From Adiantum capillus-veneris (lineage: Eukaryota > Streptophyta > Polypodiopsida > Polypodiales > Pteridaceae), in contig CM043942.1 in assembly GCA_014529385.2 (NCBI GenBank), positions 55,863,340 through 55,927,339 of the forward strand: DNA of 64,000 nucleotides, given 5' to 3'. Shown piece by piece: positions 1 to 10,872 of the stretch (its first letter is position 1; each line of letters starts with the position of its first letter). The translations under genes and the position numbers were made by a program. The notes under the pieces are model-generated. The model was not told the origin of the DNA and ran no database searches. It saw nothing but the letters and a program-made list of their open reading frames with translations.

Positions 1-81
1 CTGGAATGTCCTTTGCCTGTTGTAATTCCGATGATCAACTATGAAAACTCATTTGATGTGCATGTGTTTCTCCTTATCTAA
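1..81 (+). CDS. 3' end of a small leader ORF upstream of gag, element A
   Basis: The window opens inside an open frame of 26 visible codons that ends at TAA 79-81, 101 bases before the gag ATG of element A. I do not recognise the product. Its last residues (P-x-I-N-Y-x-x-SFDVHVF-x-L-stop) match, at protein level more than at DNA level, two ORFs in the same position in element G (57,846-57,956 and 58,040-58,252). That conservation between otherwise diverged elements suggests selection on a peptide. The N-terminus lies outside the window. It could instead be conserved leader RNA that happens to be open. Confidence 0.45.
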   Translation: MECPLPVVIPMINYENSFDVHVFLLI

Positions 82-182
82 AGTTGAGCTCCATTGAAGT
101 TTCTGAGAATTGAGTCAGTAAAAGTTTTGGGTTCTTGCACGTGTGTTTAAAGGGGTTCTCAAAGCATTGAAACTTGGTAGCC

Positions 183-709
183 ATGGCTTTCTCTTATCCG
201 GAGTTTCATGGAAGAAGTGATGAAGATGTGGAAGACTTTCTGGAAAAATGGAGGTTGCATGCATTAGCAACCAGATTCATGACCCTCTGCAGATGTTACG
301 TGTTCTCCAAATTTGTTTGAAGAGTGATGCACGATTTTGGTCCAAAGCATTTGAAGAGGAGTTGCGTGTAGCGGATCCACCTGTCAGATTGAGTTGGGAC
401 AATCTACGACATGGGTTGGAAGTGGAGTTTGTGAAGATAGAAGAGCCTGACAAAGTGTGGCAAGAAGTATAGGCTTTGGTGCAAAAGGAAGGTGAGCCAG
501 TAGATGCGTACATACGTAAGTTTTCATTGGCATGGGAGCGAATGTGCAAGGCCTTAGGACCACAGGTACCCCCGCCTGACATGATGAAGAAGGACAGGTT
601 CTTAGCTGGTCTTTGGGAGAATATACATTGGAGAGTGGAGCTAAAGAAGCCTAGGACATATGAAGATGCACTAGAGGTAGCAAGGAACAAAGAGTGGAAG
701 CTGAGATAA
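183..709 (+). pseudogene. gag: Gag N-terminal part, Tat-like Ty3/gypsy element A (decayed)
   Basis: Gag would form the virus-like particle of element A. The ATG at 183 opens a product beginning MAFSYPEFHGRSDEDVEDFL, which aligns with the Gag start of element G (58,339). The frame then slips at the A-run near 245-250 and continues in the frame of 248. Further in-frame stops lie at 470-472 and 707-709. The W-x-RLSWDNLR and F-x-x-x-LAWERM regions match the retrotransposon Gag domain of G and D. Start choice: this ATG is the only one giving the G-like N-terminus. It cannot be translated as it stands. Confidence 0.8.
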
Positions 710-1939
710 ATGAGACAGTTAGGGGTGGAGTCTTTGCCCATGAGGTCTGAATTTCAGCCTATTGACTCTTTACAAGGTCGCATGCCAGGGGTTCATCACG
801 AACCAGTGGTTCCTGTTACTACTCAGGTTATGCCAGCAGGGTTCACTACGGCAGTGCAAGATGATGGGCTAAGGCAAGACATGAGGCAAATGGTAGATTT
901 GATGAAGAATCTCAGCCTAAACATGCTAGGTCAAGTGGGAAATAATCAAGGTCAAGGGAGGTTTGCAAATCAGCCAGGAGGTGAAGAAAGGCCTAGGAAT
1001 GGTGTTGGACAAAGCAATGGTAGGTTTTGGAGGCAAACGCCCACATGTTACAATTGTGGAGAGTTGGGTCACATCAGCCCGCAATGTGATAAGCCACCAA
1101 GGATGGGGGGAGACATGTATCCATTGCCAAGACAGGTGTTAACTAGGTCAAATGATTATGGCATCGAAATTAAGGGAGATAAAGGAACCAGTGGATTAAC
1201 CCAAGAGGAAAAGGGAAAGACAAAAGTGTTAAGTGTAGTCACCTTGGAGAAGGCATCAAAGCTAGAGGATAGATTAGTGATGCCTATTGGGAAGAGGACC
1301 ACAGAGGATAAGGAAGGAAGAAGTGCCCCAGGTCCTAGTAAGAAGAAAGGAAAGAGCCATGAAGGCGAGGATGTCAAGGCCAAGAGGAAAAGGAGAGCTC
1401 GTCGAAAGTTTCATGTTTCAGATTTTCCACTAGGGGATGGGCAATTAAGCTATGACTTGAAGGAGGATCTGACGATCAGGAAGGCAGATGTTACTTTTGG
1501 GCAGCTTATAGAGATGGTGCCTAAGCTAAAGCGACAGTGGAAGAGGATGGTTAACCCAATGGAGAAAGAGCCAGAGAGAGGTTCAGTAAAGGTGTTGGCA
1601 ATGGATGAGCTACCAGACATTTGTCCAATAGTAGATGTGTGGCATAAAAGGAAAAATTTGGGACAAGGTTATGTGGATGGCAGAGCCCAAATATGCGTCA
1701 TAACACACTCATGCGTTGAGAAGATGGGTCTCACAGTGGCTGGGGTGTCAGGTTTTCGGATCAGATTGGCAAACCATCAAAAAGTAAAATGCTTGAGTGT
1801 TGTAAAGAGCTTAGAAGTGGAGGCATATGATGCAAAGGCAGTGGTTGATTTTCATGTGATGCCAGCAGGGTTGGGAGCATATCCTATTATACTGGGCAGA
1901 CCATGGTTACATGCAGTGGGAGCTGTTCAAGATCGGTGA
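710..1939 (+). pseudogene. gag-pro: Gag C-terminus with CCHC zinc knuckle plus aspartic protease, element A
   Basis: This continues in the same frame as 248-709. A zinc knuckle CYNCGELGHISPQC (CX2CX4HX4C) at about 1,047-1,088 would bind element RNA. It is followed by a Lys/Arg-rich spacer and a retropepsin-like domain at about 1,640-1,915. The protease active site reads D-G-R-A-Q; copies D and G read D-G-G-A-Q, and most retropepsins have D-[ST]-G. The flap and C-terminal part, ending in ILGRPWL, are present. The frame stops at TGA 1937-1939 and is open again without a shift through an acidic linker (1,991 on), so decay here is by nonsense mutation. Confidence 0.82.
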
Positions 1940-1990
1940 CATGGTACGATTAGCCTCTATAGAAAGACAAGTACCAAGAAGCTTTATAAT

Positions 1991-3592
1991 ATGGACACAA
2001 GGAAACGATTAGAGGAGATTTATGAAGATGAGGATGAGTCTAGTGATGAAGACTCTTCCACGGTGACAGATGAGGATAGTGATAGCACTACCAGCAGTGA
2101 TGAGGATGCTGATGTTGAATTTCTTTTGATGGAGAAAGAAATCCAGGAGTTTGGTTTAGTTGCATTTGCGAATGAGGTTGAAGATGAAAGTGAAGGGCCT
2201 TATGAAGTGATTGAAGGGCTGATGCAAACCAAGGTTGAGTTGTCAAAGAAGCAGGAATTGATGACACAAATGATCAGTGGAGACCTCTCAACTATGGAGA
2301 AGGATATATATTTGCACATGCTGGCTAGTTTTCCTGATTTGTTCATTACTTCATATGAAGAGATCAGAGGGTTCAAGGGCGAAGAGATGCATATAGAGCT
2401 GAAAGAAGGTGCTAAGCCAGTGCGGCAAAGGCTAAGAAGGATGGGTCAAGAGCAAATGGAAGCCTTGCGAGAAGAGGTGGACAAGTTATTGAAGGCAGGG
2501 TTCATAGTCCCTGTGGAGACCACAGAATGGGTGAGTCCAATTGTAGTCAGTCCAAAGAAGGATGGGAAGTGGAGAATCTGTGTAGATTTTAAACCCTTAA
2601 ACACAGCCACTAAGAAGAACCCATATCCTCTTCCATTCATCGATCAGATCTTGGATTTAGTGGCAGGTTATGAGAGGTAGAGTGTGTGTGATGGTTTTTC
2701 AGGCTATTTTCAATTGAAGATTGCTCTTAAAGACCGCACAAAGACCACTTTTATTACGCCATGGGGCTGCTATTGCTACACAGTATTGCCATTTGGGTTG
2801 TCAAATGGACCTTCCTTCTATCAAGAGAGAGCAAATTGGGTGTTGGAACCATTCATTGGTAGTTGTGTTAAAGCTTTTATGGATGACTTCTGTGTTTATA
2901 GCAGTAGGGCTGAACACCATGAGAAGCTGCAGATGGTATTGGCTCGATATGATGAATGTGGAGGACAACTAAATCCAAAGAAATGTCATCTAGCACAGCC
3001 AAGGGTGAAGTTATTGGGCCATATGGTGTCAGAAAATGGCATTGAGACTGATCTAGAAAAGGTTAAGTCTATTATTCTTCTTCCATCACCTACGAGTACG
3101 AAGCAATTGGCAACTTTTATACACAAAGTGAAGTACATGGCAAGGTTTATTCCATTGTCTTCTCAGATTCTTTATCCATTAGAACAAGTGGAAAAGCATG
3201 ATCCATTGCAATGGGATGACAACTATGAAGAAGTGTTTCAAGAGGTGAAAGAGGTGTTAGGGGGGTTGTCAGCCATACAGGCTCCTGATTGGGAGCAAGT
3301 GTTTTATGTAAATCCATCAGTAGGAGAGGATGCCATTGGAACCATGCTATTGCAAAAGGGGAAGGGCAGCCATTATATGAGGCCAGTGTATTGTGCAAGC
3401 CGTGTGAAGCTGGTAGCAGAGAGAAAATTCTTGGAAGTAGAGCTAGTGATGGCCAGTGTAATATTTGCTTGTCGACGATTTCGTCATTACTTGCTACCAC
3501 GAACTTTTGTTTTCTTGACGAGCTATGCCTTTTTGCCACATTTAATTAATGTCACTAACATGTCAAATGTGGTCAAGAAATGGGTAATTTAG
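1991..3592 (+). pseudogene. pol: Reverse transcriptase and degenerate first RNase H, element A
   Basis: An acidic Ser/Asp/Glu linker leads into a Ty3/gypsy RT. Visible motifs are WVSPIVVSPKKDGKWR, V-D-F-K-P-L-N, CDGFSGYFQLK and the catalytic FMDDF (about 2,878-2,892). TAG at 2678-2680 interrupts RT and TAG at 3590-3592 closes this piece; both lie in the same frame as gag. The RNase H that follows reads FYVNPSVGEDAIG where active enzymes have L-D-A-S, and LTSYAFL where they have T-D-H, so two catalytic Asp are gone. Elements D and G show the same losses. Dead as a gene, but clearly homologous to 60,318-63,653. Confidence 0.85.
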
Positions 3593-3619
3593 CTGCAAGA
3601 ATTTGAGTTCTCTTTTCTA

Positions 3620-4100
3620 GTGGAAGATAGTACAAGGGCTACCCTAGCTGATTTGTTGACCTACAAGGAGAATCCCCTTATTGTTAAGGAAGAGGTGGTG
3701 AGAAAGGTAGTTGAAGAAGTGCCACAGATCAGCAATGCACATGTGTTGTTCTTTGATGGTTCATACAGAAAGAGCCATGATGCGGCTTCAGGGGGTATAG
3801 CACTTTATGATCCAGAGGGGAAGCTAGTATGCAAGAGAGGGTTCAAATTGGATGCTCATAGTAACAATGAGGCTGAATATGCTACTCTACAAGCCGGATT
3901 ACACATTTTTTGAAGCATGGGGTTCGAAGGTTGAGCATAAAAGGTGATGCCTTGTTAGTGGTGAAGCAAGTGCTGGGTGTGTGGAAGAGCAAGAACACCT
4001 CATTGAAGGAAATGTGCTTCAGAATTAAAGGCCTGTTAAAAATGTTCAAAGCATGGAGAATCACACATTGAACGTGCTCTAAATGGAGAGGCACATGAAG
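3620..4100 (+). pseudogene. Second (archaeal-type) RNase H, element A, frameshifted
   Basis: After the gypsy RNase H and connection region comes a second RNase H, as in Tat-lineage elements. FFDGS supplies the first Asp, NNEAEY the Glu, and KGDALLVV the next Asp. A one-base shift near 3,905-3,913 moves the reading frame, and the original frame is recovered by about 4,112, so the Asp of KGDALL is only visible in another frame. The C-terminal helix region ends in a stop near 4,070. The domain would cleave the RNA strand during cDNA synthesis and is the only RNase H in this element with its acidic residues kept. Confidence 0.75.
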
Positions 4101-4111
4101 CAGCTCAAGGC

Positions 4112-5530
4112 ATGATTGGGGAGCTATTTGTGTTGAGGACCACTTTACCTCTTTATCATGGCCGGGAAAGTTTGGCTCAAGAAGAGGAGTTTTTGCTAAC
4201 AGGAATCATTCCAAAGGAGATTCAGAAGTCTAAGAAGTATGGTTTTGTGCGTAGAGCATACATGTACAAATTGATTGGTGATGTCTTATACATGAAAGGG
4301 GCTGATCTCGTGTTGAGACGTGTACCTTGGCGAGAGGAGCTTTATAGAGTGTTGGAAGAGAATCATGAAGACACATGTGGTGGCCATTTTTCTCTAAAGA
4401 TCACCTTGCATAAGATTTTGCAAGAGGGGTATGTATGGCCTAGTTTGCACAAGGATGTTCACCATTGGTGTAGGTCTTGCAATAGGTGTCAAGCATTTGG
4501 GAAGAGAGTGTTGAAGCCAGAGCTACGAAAAACTATTATGGCGTTTGATGCGTTTGAAAAGTGGGGGATTGATGCAATAGGCCCGTTACCTATCACAAGC
4601 AGGGGTAAAAGCTATATCTTGACGACAGCGGACTATCTCTCTAGATGGGCAGAGGCTATACCAGTAAAACAGATCACTGCAAAGGATGTGGCAAAATTTT
4701 TGTATGATGAAATATGTTGCAAGTTTGGGGTGCCATTAGAGCTACTTTCAGATAAAGGGCCAGGATTTAGAGCTAAACTGCTAGACTTCTTATGCATAAA
4801 CATGAAGATTAGGCACCAGCATACCACTCCTTATTACCCGCAGTGTAATGGCTTAAATGAAAGATTCAATGGTGAGTTGGTACAAATTCTTTCTAAAGTG
4901 ACAGAGCACCAAGGAAAGAATTGGGATTTGGAATTGCCTTGTGCATTATGGGCTTACCGTACTTCGATGAAGACAGGTACAGGGTTTACTCCATTTCATT
5001 TGGTGTATGGAAAGGAAGCACTATTGCTTGTGGAGGTAGAGTTGCCTGTGGTCAAGATGTTAGAGAAGTTGCTTGGGCCGCCTAGTGATGCATTCAAAGA
5101 GAGGCTCTTGCAGTTACAAGAGGTCCAGTTGGATAGGATGAGCGCATTGGAGCATTATGGGAAAATGCAGGATAAGGATTTGGCAAAGATAAATGAAAAG
5201 GTCAAAAGTAAGGGTATCAAGTAACATGACTTGGTTTTGTGCTACAACAGTAAGCTAGACAACACCTTCCAAAAGAAGTTTCAAATTAAGTGGGAAGGCC
5301 CTTTCAAGGTAGTGGAGTGATTTCCAAATGGCACATATCAGCTGGCTAACCTGGATGGTGTTCTACATAAGTCAAGGGTAAATGGATTGCGTCTTAAATT
5401 GTATCATGCTAGATTGATGATGGTGGAGCAAGATGAGCTGTCTGTGGATCAAGCAGTGTTGGTGAGGGATGAGGAGAGTAGTGATGCGGCGAGTCTCATA
5501 TCTCTCTTTGCTGCTGCTGATCATGAATGA
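4112..5530 (+). pseudogene. pol: Integrase, element A
   Basis: The integrase would insert the cDNA into the genome. The HHCC zinc domain is intact (H-x6-H in HEDTCGGH, then C-R-S-C). The DDE core keeps D in KWGIDAIGPLP, D in LSDKGPGF and E in NERFNG. The C-terminal GPF module (WEGPFKVV) and a VNGLRLKLY end follow, with no chromodomain. TAA at 5222-5224 (aligned with Glu in G) and TGA at 5318-5320 interrupt it. The piece is in frame with gag at 248, so most of the ORF has decayed by stops. The final stop is at 5528-5530, next to the polypurine tract. Confidence 0.85.
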
Positions 5531-5541
5531 TCTAGCAGGCT

Positions 5542-5555
5542 AGGGGATGGGAAAA
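5542..5555 (+). promoter_or_regulatory. Polypurine tract of element A
   Basis: The run AGGGGATGGGAAAA lies 12 bases after the last pol stop and 3 bases before the TG that starts the 3' LTR, the expected place for plus-strand priming. Confidence 0.6.
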
Positions 5556-5558
5556 TTA

Positions 5559-6685
5559 TGTCAGGAGCTTTTTGGAGCAAGGGATTGTGCATATGTGCAT
5601 ATACATGCATGGTGCATCAATAAAGGATTGCCCAATTTCCATAGCCAGGTGGTTACGTGGGGCCCACGTGTGTACAGGTAGGACAGGGTGTACATAGTGC
5701 AGCGATTTTCACTATTATCAGTACCAGTGTGTTTTTTCTACAATAAAGAAGAGTTGGTAGCGCGTAAAAATTCTCGAGCAAGCTATCTGCGGGCCGATGA
5801 CATGAGGTAAGCAGGTGCGTCAGATGGCATCTAGTGGCGTCAGGAGGGCGAATGGAGTCAATACTTGCACGCGGAGAAGTATGGACACGACGTGCGTGTT
5901 TTCTTGTGATAATTATGTAGAAAGGTCATCATGAGGACCACTTTTTGGAGCCACTTCTTGTGGTCACAAGATGCATTATTTGGAAAAACTGAGTGCCAGG
6001 TGTGCGGATGATGCAAAAAGGTGACAACTATGCACTGCGAGGTCAGTTTTTGGCCTGTTCGGGGTCCGTTTGATGTCATCGAAAAGGCCCAGGTGCCCAA
6101 CTAATAAAGCTAAGTGTGGGAACTGAAAAAACTGAGAGAAGACCAGAAAAGAGGTGGAACAGCCGCAAGTGTGTTTTTGCTATTTTTGGAGCATTTTTTG
6201 GCCCTAAACTGCTCATCCGAGGTCGGATTTGAGCACTTTGACATTGTAGACTGGGGTTTTTGGGTGTTCCGGACGTAATGGAGCTGTCCATTTTGCCAAA
6301 TTACTCACAGATTTTCTGCTGTTTTTCTCTGTAATCTTGTCCGGTGAGTGAAGCCTCTGCTTCACTTTGTGGTTGTATCTGGTGTATTTCCTCAATACTG
6401 TGTAAACTATTTGCCCCATTGGTGTTGAGCTGAGATTCATTGAGTCTAAACAATAGCAATTTCCTCCTTTGAGCTGAATTGAGAGTGTGTGTGTGAGTGT
6501 GTATGTGTGAGTGTTGATTGGGCAAGTGGGAAATCTCTCTCTTCTCACTTCGTCTGTGTGTTTCCTATCTCGGCCAGGCTGGTTGTGTAAGCCGAGTGGT
6601 GCCCCATAGTGTATGTGTGTATCTTCCCAAGAGTGTGTGTCGGGTCGTTATAGAGGCGTTGTGTGTGTTTTCCATCCCACTCACA
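5559..6685 (+). repeat. 3' LTR of element A
   Basis: It begins TGTCAGGAG just after the polypurine tract and ends ...CACTCACA. The next bases, ACGTC (6,686-6,690), begin a repeat whose undisturbed copy at 9,206 reads ACGTCACATAG, so 6,685/6,686 is the insertion boundary and ACGTC is the likely 5-bp target duplication. The 5' LTR lies outside the window. Near its 3' end the LTR contains GTGGTGCCCC, also seen in the D and G LTRs. No coding content. Confidence 0.65.
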
Positions 6686-9600
6686 ACGTCACATAGAATA
6701 ACAAGTTATATAAAATTATCTGCTGGATTTTGCATATATTTTATGTAAAACTAAACAAATATATAGATCAATCGGAATTTGCTGCAATGGATGAATTATA
6801 TGTATATCAAGAGGTATATGCTACCTAATAATTACAATATATGTGAGCTACAGTATAGTCTAGTTGGATAGTGGATAGTAAAGTGATTATTGCACTCAAA
6901 CTTTTGTCTACTTATATCAACATAGCCTGGCATAATGGTCACATGTCTCGTCATTGCTTCCCTAGACCGCCCAATCTGGTCAAGATCCAATATGATTTTG
7001 TGTAAACGTGTAGGATAATTATTACACCCCTTATATAAATTGATAGTGTCCCTACATATATACAATTATAGATGGATAGTGCCCCTGCATGTAAATAATT
7101 TGACATATTATCTCTATAAATGTATGTACATAATATTCACAATGGCCATCCATGTAAAATGAACCTTTTGATACTATGTCCATGTCAAGATATAGACACA
7201 ATTAATATATGGATGCCATACATCTTTTAGAAAAATTATATATTAAATGAAGATGTATATCAAAAGGTATCAACATAAAAAGGATAAAATAATCTCACAT
7301 ATTATCTCCAGGTAGGTATACATATTATTCAAAATGTTGATTCGTGTAAAATGGACCTTTTGATATTATGTCCATGTCAAGATATAAACTATTAATATGG
7401 ATGTCCTACATATTTTTGGAAAACTATATATTAAATGAAGATTTATATCAAGGGGTATCAACATAACACCTTGATAGGATATAAATTAATTAGAGACATA
7501 CTCGAGAGATAATGGGGTGCGATAATAATTATGATAAGATGTTTACAATCCATGCAATTACTTATAACTTCGAATATAGTGCGTGATAATAATAACAAAA
7601 TTGCATGTATGGTATAGTTAGATAGTGAGATAGAATATAAACAATAACCTACAATCACAGTATGATACCTTTTGATACTATGTCCATGTCAAGATATAGA
7701 CAGAATTAATATATGGATGCCATACATCTTTTAGAAAAATTATATATTAAATGAAGATGTATATCAAAAGGTATCAACATAACAAAGATAAAATAATCTC
7801 ACATATTATCTCCAGGTAGGTATACATATTATTCAAAATGGTGATTCGTGTAAAATGGACCTTTTGATATTATGTCCATGTCAAGATATAGACTATTAAT
7901 ATGGATGTCCTACATATTTTTGGAAAACTATATATTAAATGAAGATGTATATCAAGGGGTATCAACATAACACCTTGATAGGATATAAATTAATTAGAGA
8001 CATACTCGAGAGATAATGGGGTGCGATAATAATTATGATAAGATGTTTACAATCCATGCAATTACTTATAACTTCGAATATAGTGCGTGATAATAATAAC
8101 AAAATTGCATGTATGGTATAGTTAGATAGTGAGATAGGATATAAACAATAACCTACAATCATAGTATGATACCTTGTGTATAGATGAACAATGTCAATGT
8201 ATATATACAACTCAATATATACACATAGAATAACAAGTTCTATAAACATACTTGCTAGAGTTTGCATATATTTTAATAAAACTAAGGAATATATAGATCA
8301 ATAGTAATTTGTTATATATTTTCCATATATGCGACCTACGATATAAAAAATGCAAGATAATAATTACGATGCGGCCTCTATCTACTTCATGATAGCTTAG
8401 ATTAGGTTAGATGATGATTGAGAGTTCAAATAGGAGACTCAAATAGTGGAGTTATGAAAAATTAAAACAATCTACACTACACATTATTATCAATGTCTAA
8501 GATCATGTGTATGTACATACACGTGTATGGAGCTACCGAGCACTCCATATATATGTATATATGTGGAGATATTAATGTGGGGAGCTGTAGTGAGTTAGGA
8601 TATACATATTTAACCTTGATACCAACCATTATAATACCCCTTCTATGGATGAATAGTGTCCATGCATGTATACAACTCCATATGTACCTAGAATATCATG
8701 TTTAGATAACTTAGCACTAGACATTCTTATATATCTCACAAGATAGTATACATTAAACAAATATAATTATGCAAGATCTATTTTTTGCACCATGTGATGT
8801 AAAACATGTTTCTGATAACCACTAGATATATATACGTGTATTTTAGAGATCTAAGAGGATAGTGCATGATAATGAATGATACCGCATGTAATTATTACGA
8901 CGAGCCCAATGAGCAATTGATATTAAATGTAGATGTATATCAAGGGTAATGAACATAACACCTTGATAGGATATAAAGTAATTAGAGACATAAACGAGGA
9001 ATAATAACATGTGATAATAATTATGATAAGATGTTTATAATGCATGCAATTACCTACGTCAAATATAGTGCATGATAATAATGGTAAAATTGCATGTATG
9101 GTATACTTGGATAGTGAGATAGGATATAAACAATAACCTACAGTCACAGTATGTTACCTCGTGTATAGGTGAACAATGTCCATGTATATATACAACTCGG
9201 TATATACGTCACATAGAATAACAAGTTATATAAAATTATCTGCTAGATTTTGCATATATTTTATGTAAAACTAAACGAATATATAAATCATCAAAGTTTG
9301 CTACAATGGACAAATTATATCTATATCAAGAGGTATATGCTACATATAAATTACAATATATGTGAGCTACAATATAGTCTAGTTGGATAGTGGATAGTAA
9401 AGTGATTATTGCACTCAAACTTTTGTCTACTTATATCAACATAGCCTGGCATAATGGTTAGACGTCTCGTCATTGCTTCCCTAGCGTGCCCAATCTGGTC
9501 AAGATCCAATCTGATTTTGTGTAAACCTGTAGGATAATTATTACACCCCTTATATAAATTGATAGTGTCCCTACATGTATACATGAAAGATGGATAGTGC

Positions 9601-10030
9601 CCCTGCATGTAAATAATTTGACATATTATCTCTATACATGTATGTACATAATATTCACTATGGCCATCCATGTAAAATGGACCTTTTGATACATACCATG
9701 TCAAGATATAGACACAATTAATATATGGATGCCATACATCTTTTAGAAAAATTATATATTAAATGAAGATGTATATCAAAAGGTATCAACATAACAAAGA
9801 TAAAATAATCTCACATATTATCTCCAGGTAGGTATACATATTATTCAAAATGGTGATTCGTGTAAAATGGACCTTTTGATGTAATGTCCATGTCAAGATA
9901 TAGACTATTAATATGGATGTCCTACATATTTTTGGAAAACTATATATTACATGAAGATGTATATCAAGGGGTATCATCATAACACCTTGATAGGATATAA
10001 ATTAATTAGAGACATACTCGAGAGATAATG
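6686..10030. repeat. AT-rich array with repeats inside repeats
   Basis: This gene-free stretch is built from related AT-rich blocks. The block starting ACGTCACATAGAATAAC at 6,686 recurs at 9,206-10,030 over about 820 bases with few differences, and partly at about 8,222. Inside it a 504-bp unit is repeated head to tail (7,164 and 7,668). Each unit contains two related sub-blocks of about 110 bp that start CCTTTTGATA and end near TATCAAAAGG or a variant, giving weak hairpin potential. A partial copy lies at about 8,925-9,150. Between these, 8,172-8,925 is AT-rich with no clear structure. Scattered open frames are repeat-derived. Confidence 0.8.
7164..8171. repeat. 504-bp tandem duplication
   Basis: Two head-to-tail copies, 7,164-7,667 and 7,668-8,171, each start CCTTTTGATACTATGTCCATG and end at ATGATA. 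They differ at only a few positions by eye, so the duplication is younger than the spread of the larger repeat. Confidence 0.85.
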
Positions 10031-10672
10031 GGCTACTTGGGAGTAAACTTTTGCAACTAAACGCACCTTGAATACACCCACTTACATTTAATAGTAATTG
10101 TACGACCAGGAGGTAATTCAGTTAGTATCCATGTACCTTTAGAGATAAGAGAATCATACTCTACTTCCATAGCCTCTTGCCATTGATCCTTTTGTGGTGA
10201 AGAGATAGCTTCATCATAAGTAATGGGATCTTCGGAAGTAGAAAAAGCATTATCAGCAATATCGTCATCATAAACATGACATGAGCCATTTTCAAAATCA
10301 ATAGGCAGATCAACAAAAATATCAATATCATCATTGGCAACATTCGGAATGGATGGTTGTGAAGAGGAAAGTTGCTCTATAGGAAGAGTTTCATCTTCTG
10401 AAAGAAATGGAAAAGCCTGAAGCAATGATTTAGTATCATCAGAATCATCCATGGACCATGAGCCTCCCATAAGCTATTCGTTAAAAGTAGCATCACGATT
10501 CACAATTACTTTCTTGGAGGAACGGTCATAGCATTTGTAGCCTTTGGAAGTGTCAGAATATCCAATAAAAATAACTTTAAGACCAGGAGCATCAAGCTTT
10601 GTTCGTGCTTCTTTGGAACATGAATATAAGCAATACATCCAAAGGTTCGAAAAATGAGATACAGAAGGAATT
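10031..10672 (-). pseudogene. pol: Ty1/copia integrase C-terminus and start of RT (fragment)
   Basis: Reading from 10,672 down, the fragment shows the copia integrase C-terminal region (RTKLDAPGLKVIFIGYSD, then VNRDATFNE), a stop near 10,471-10,473, an acidic linker, and the start of copia RT (EAISSPQKDQWQEAMEVEYD, then ELPPGRT and CKWVY). After CKWVY the sequence jumps to a K-V-R-L-V-A-K motif in another frame, so the residues normally between these blocks are missing. The left end abuts the AT-rich array at 10,030 and the right end runs into the assembly gap. No LTR is visible. Confidence 0.85.
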
Positions 10673-10872
10673 NNNNNNNNNNNNNNNNNNNNNNNNNNNN
10701 NNNNNNNNNNNNNNNNNNNNNNNNNNNNNNNNNNNNNNNNNNNNNNNNNNNNNNNNNNNNNNNNNNNNNNNNNNNNNNNNNNNNNNNNNNNNNNNNNNNN
10801 NNNNNNNNNNNNNNNNNNNNNNNNNNNNNNNNNNNNNNNNNNNNNNNNNNNNNNNNNNNNNNNNNNNNNNNN
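10673..10872. other. Assembly gap of 200 N
   Basis: Exactly 200 undetermined bases separate a copia fragment on - from a gypsy RT fragment on +. The round length suggests a placeholder, so the true distance and adjacency are unknown. Open frames reading through the N run are not real. Confidence 0.99.
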
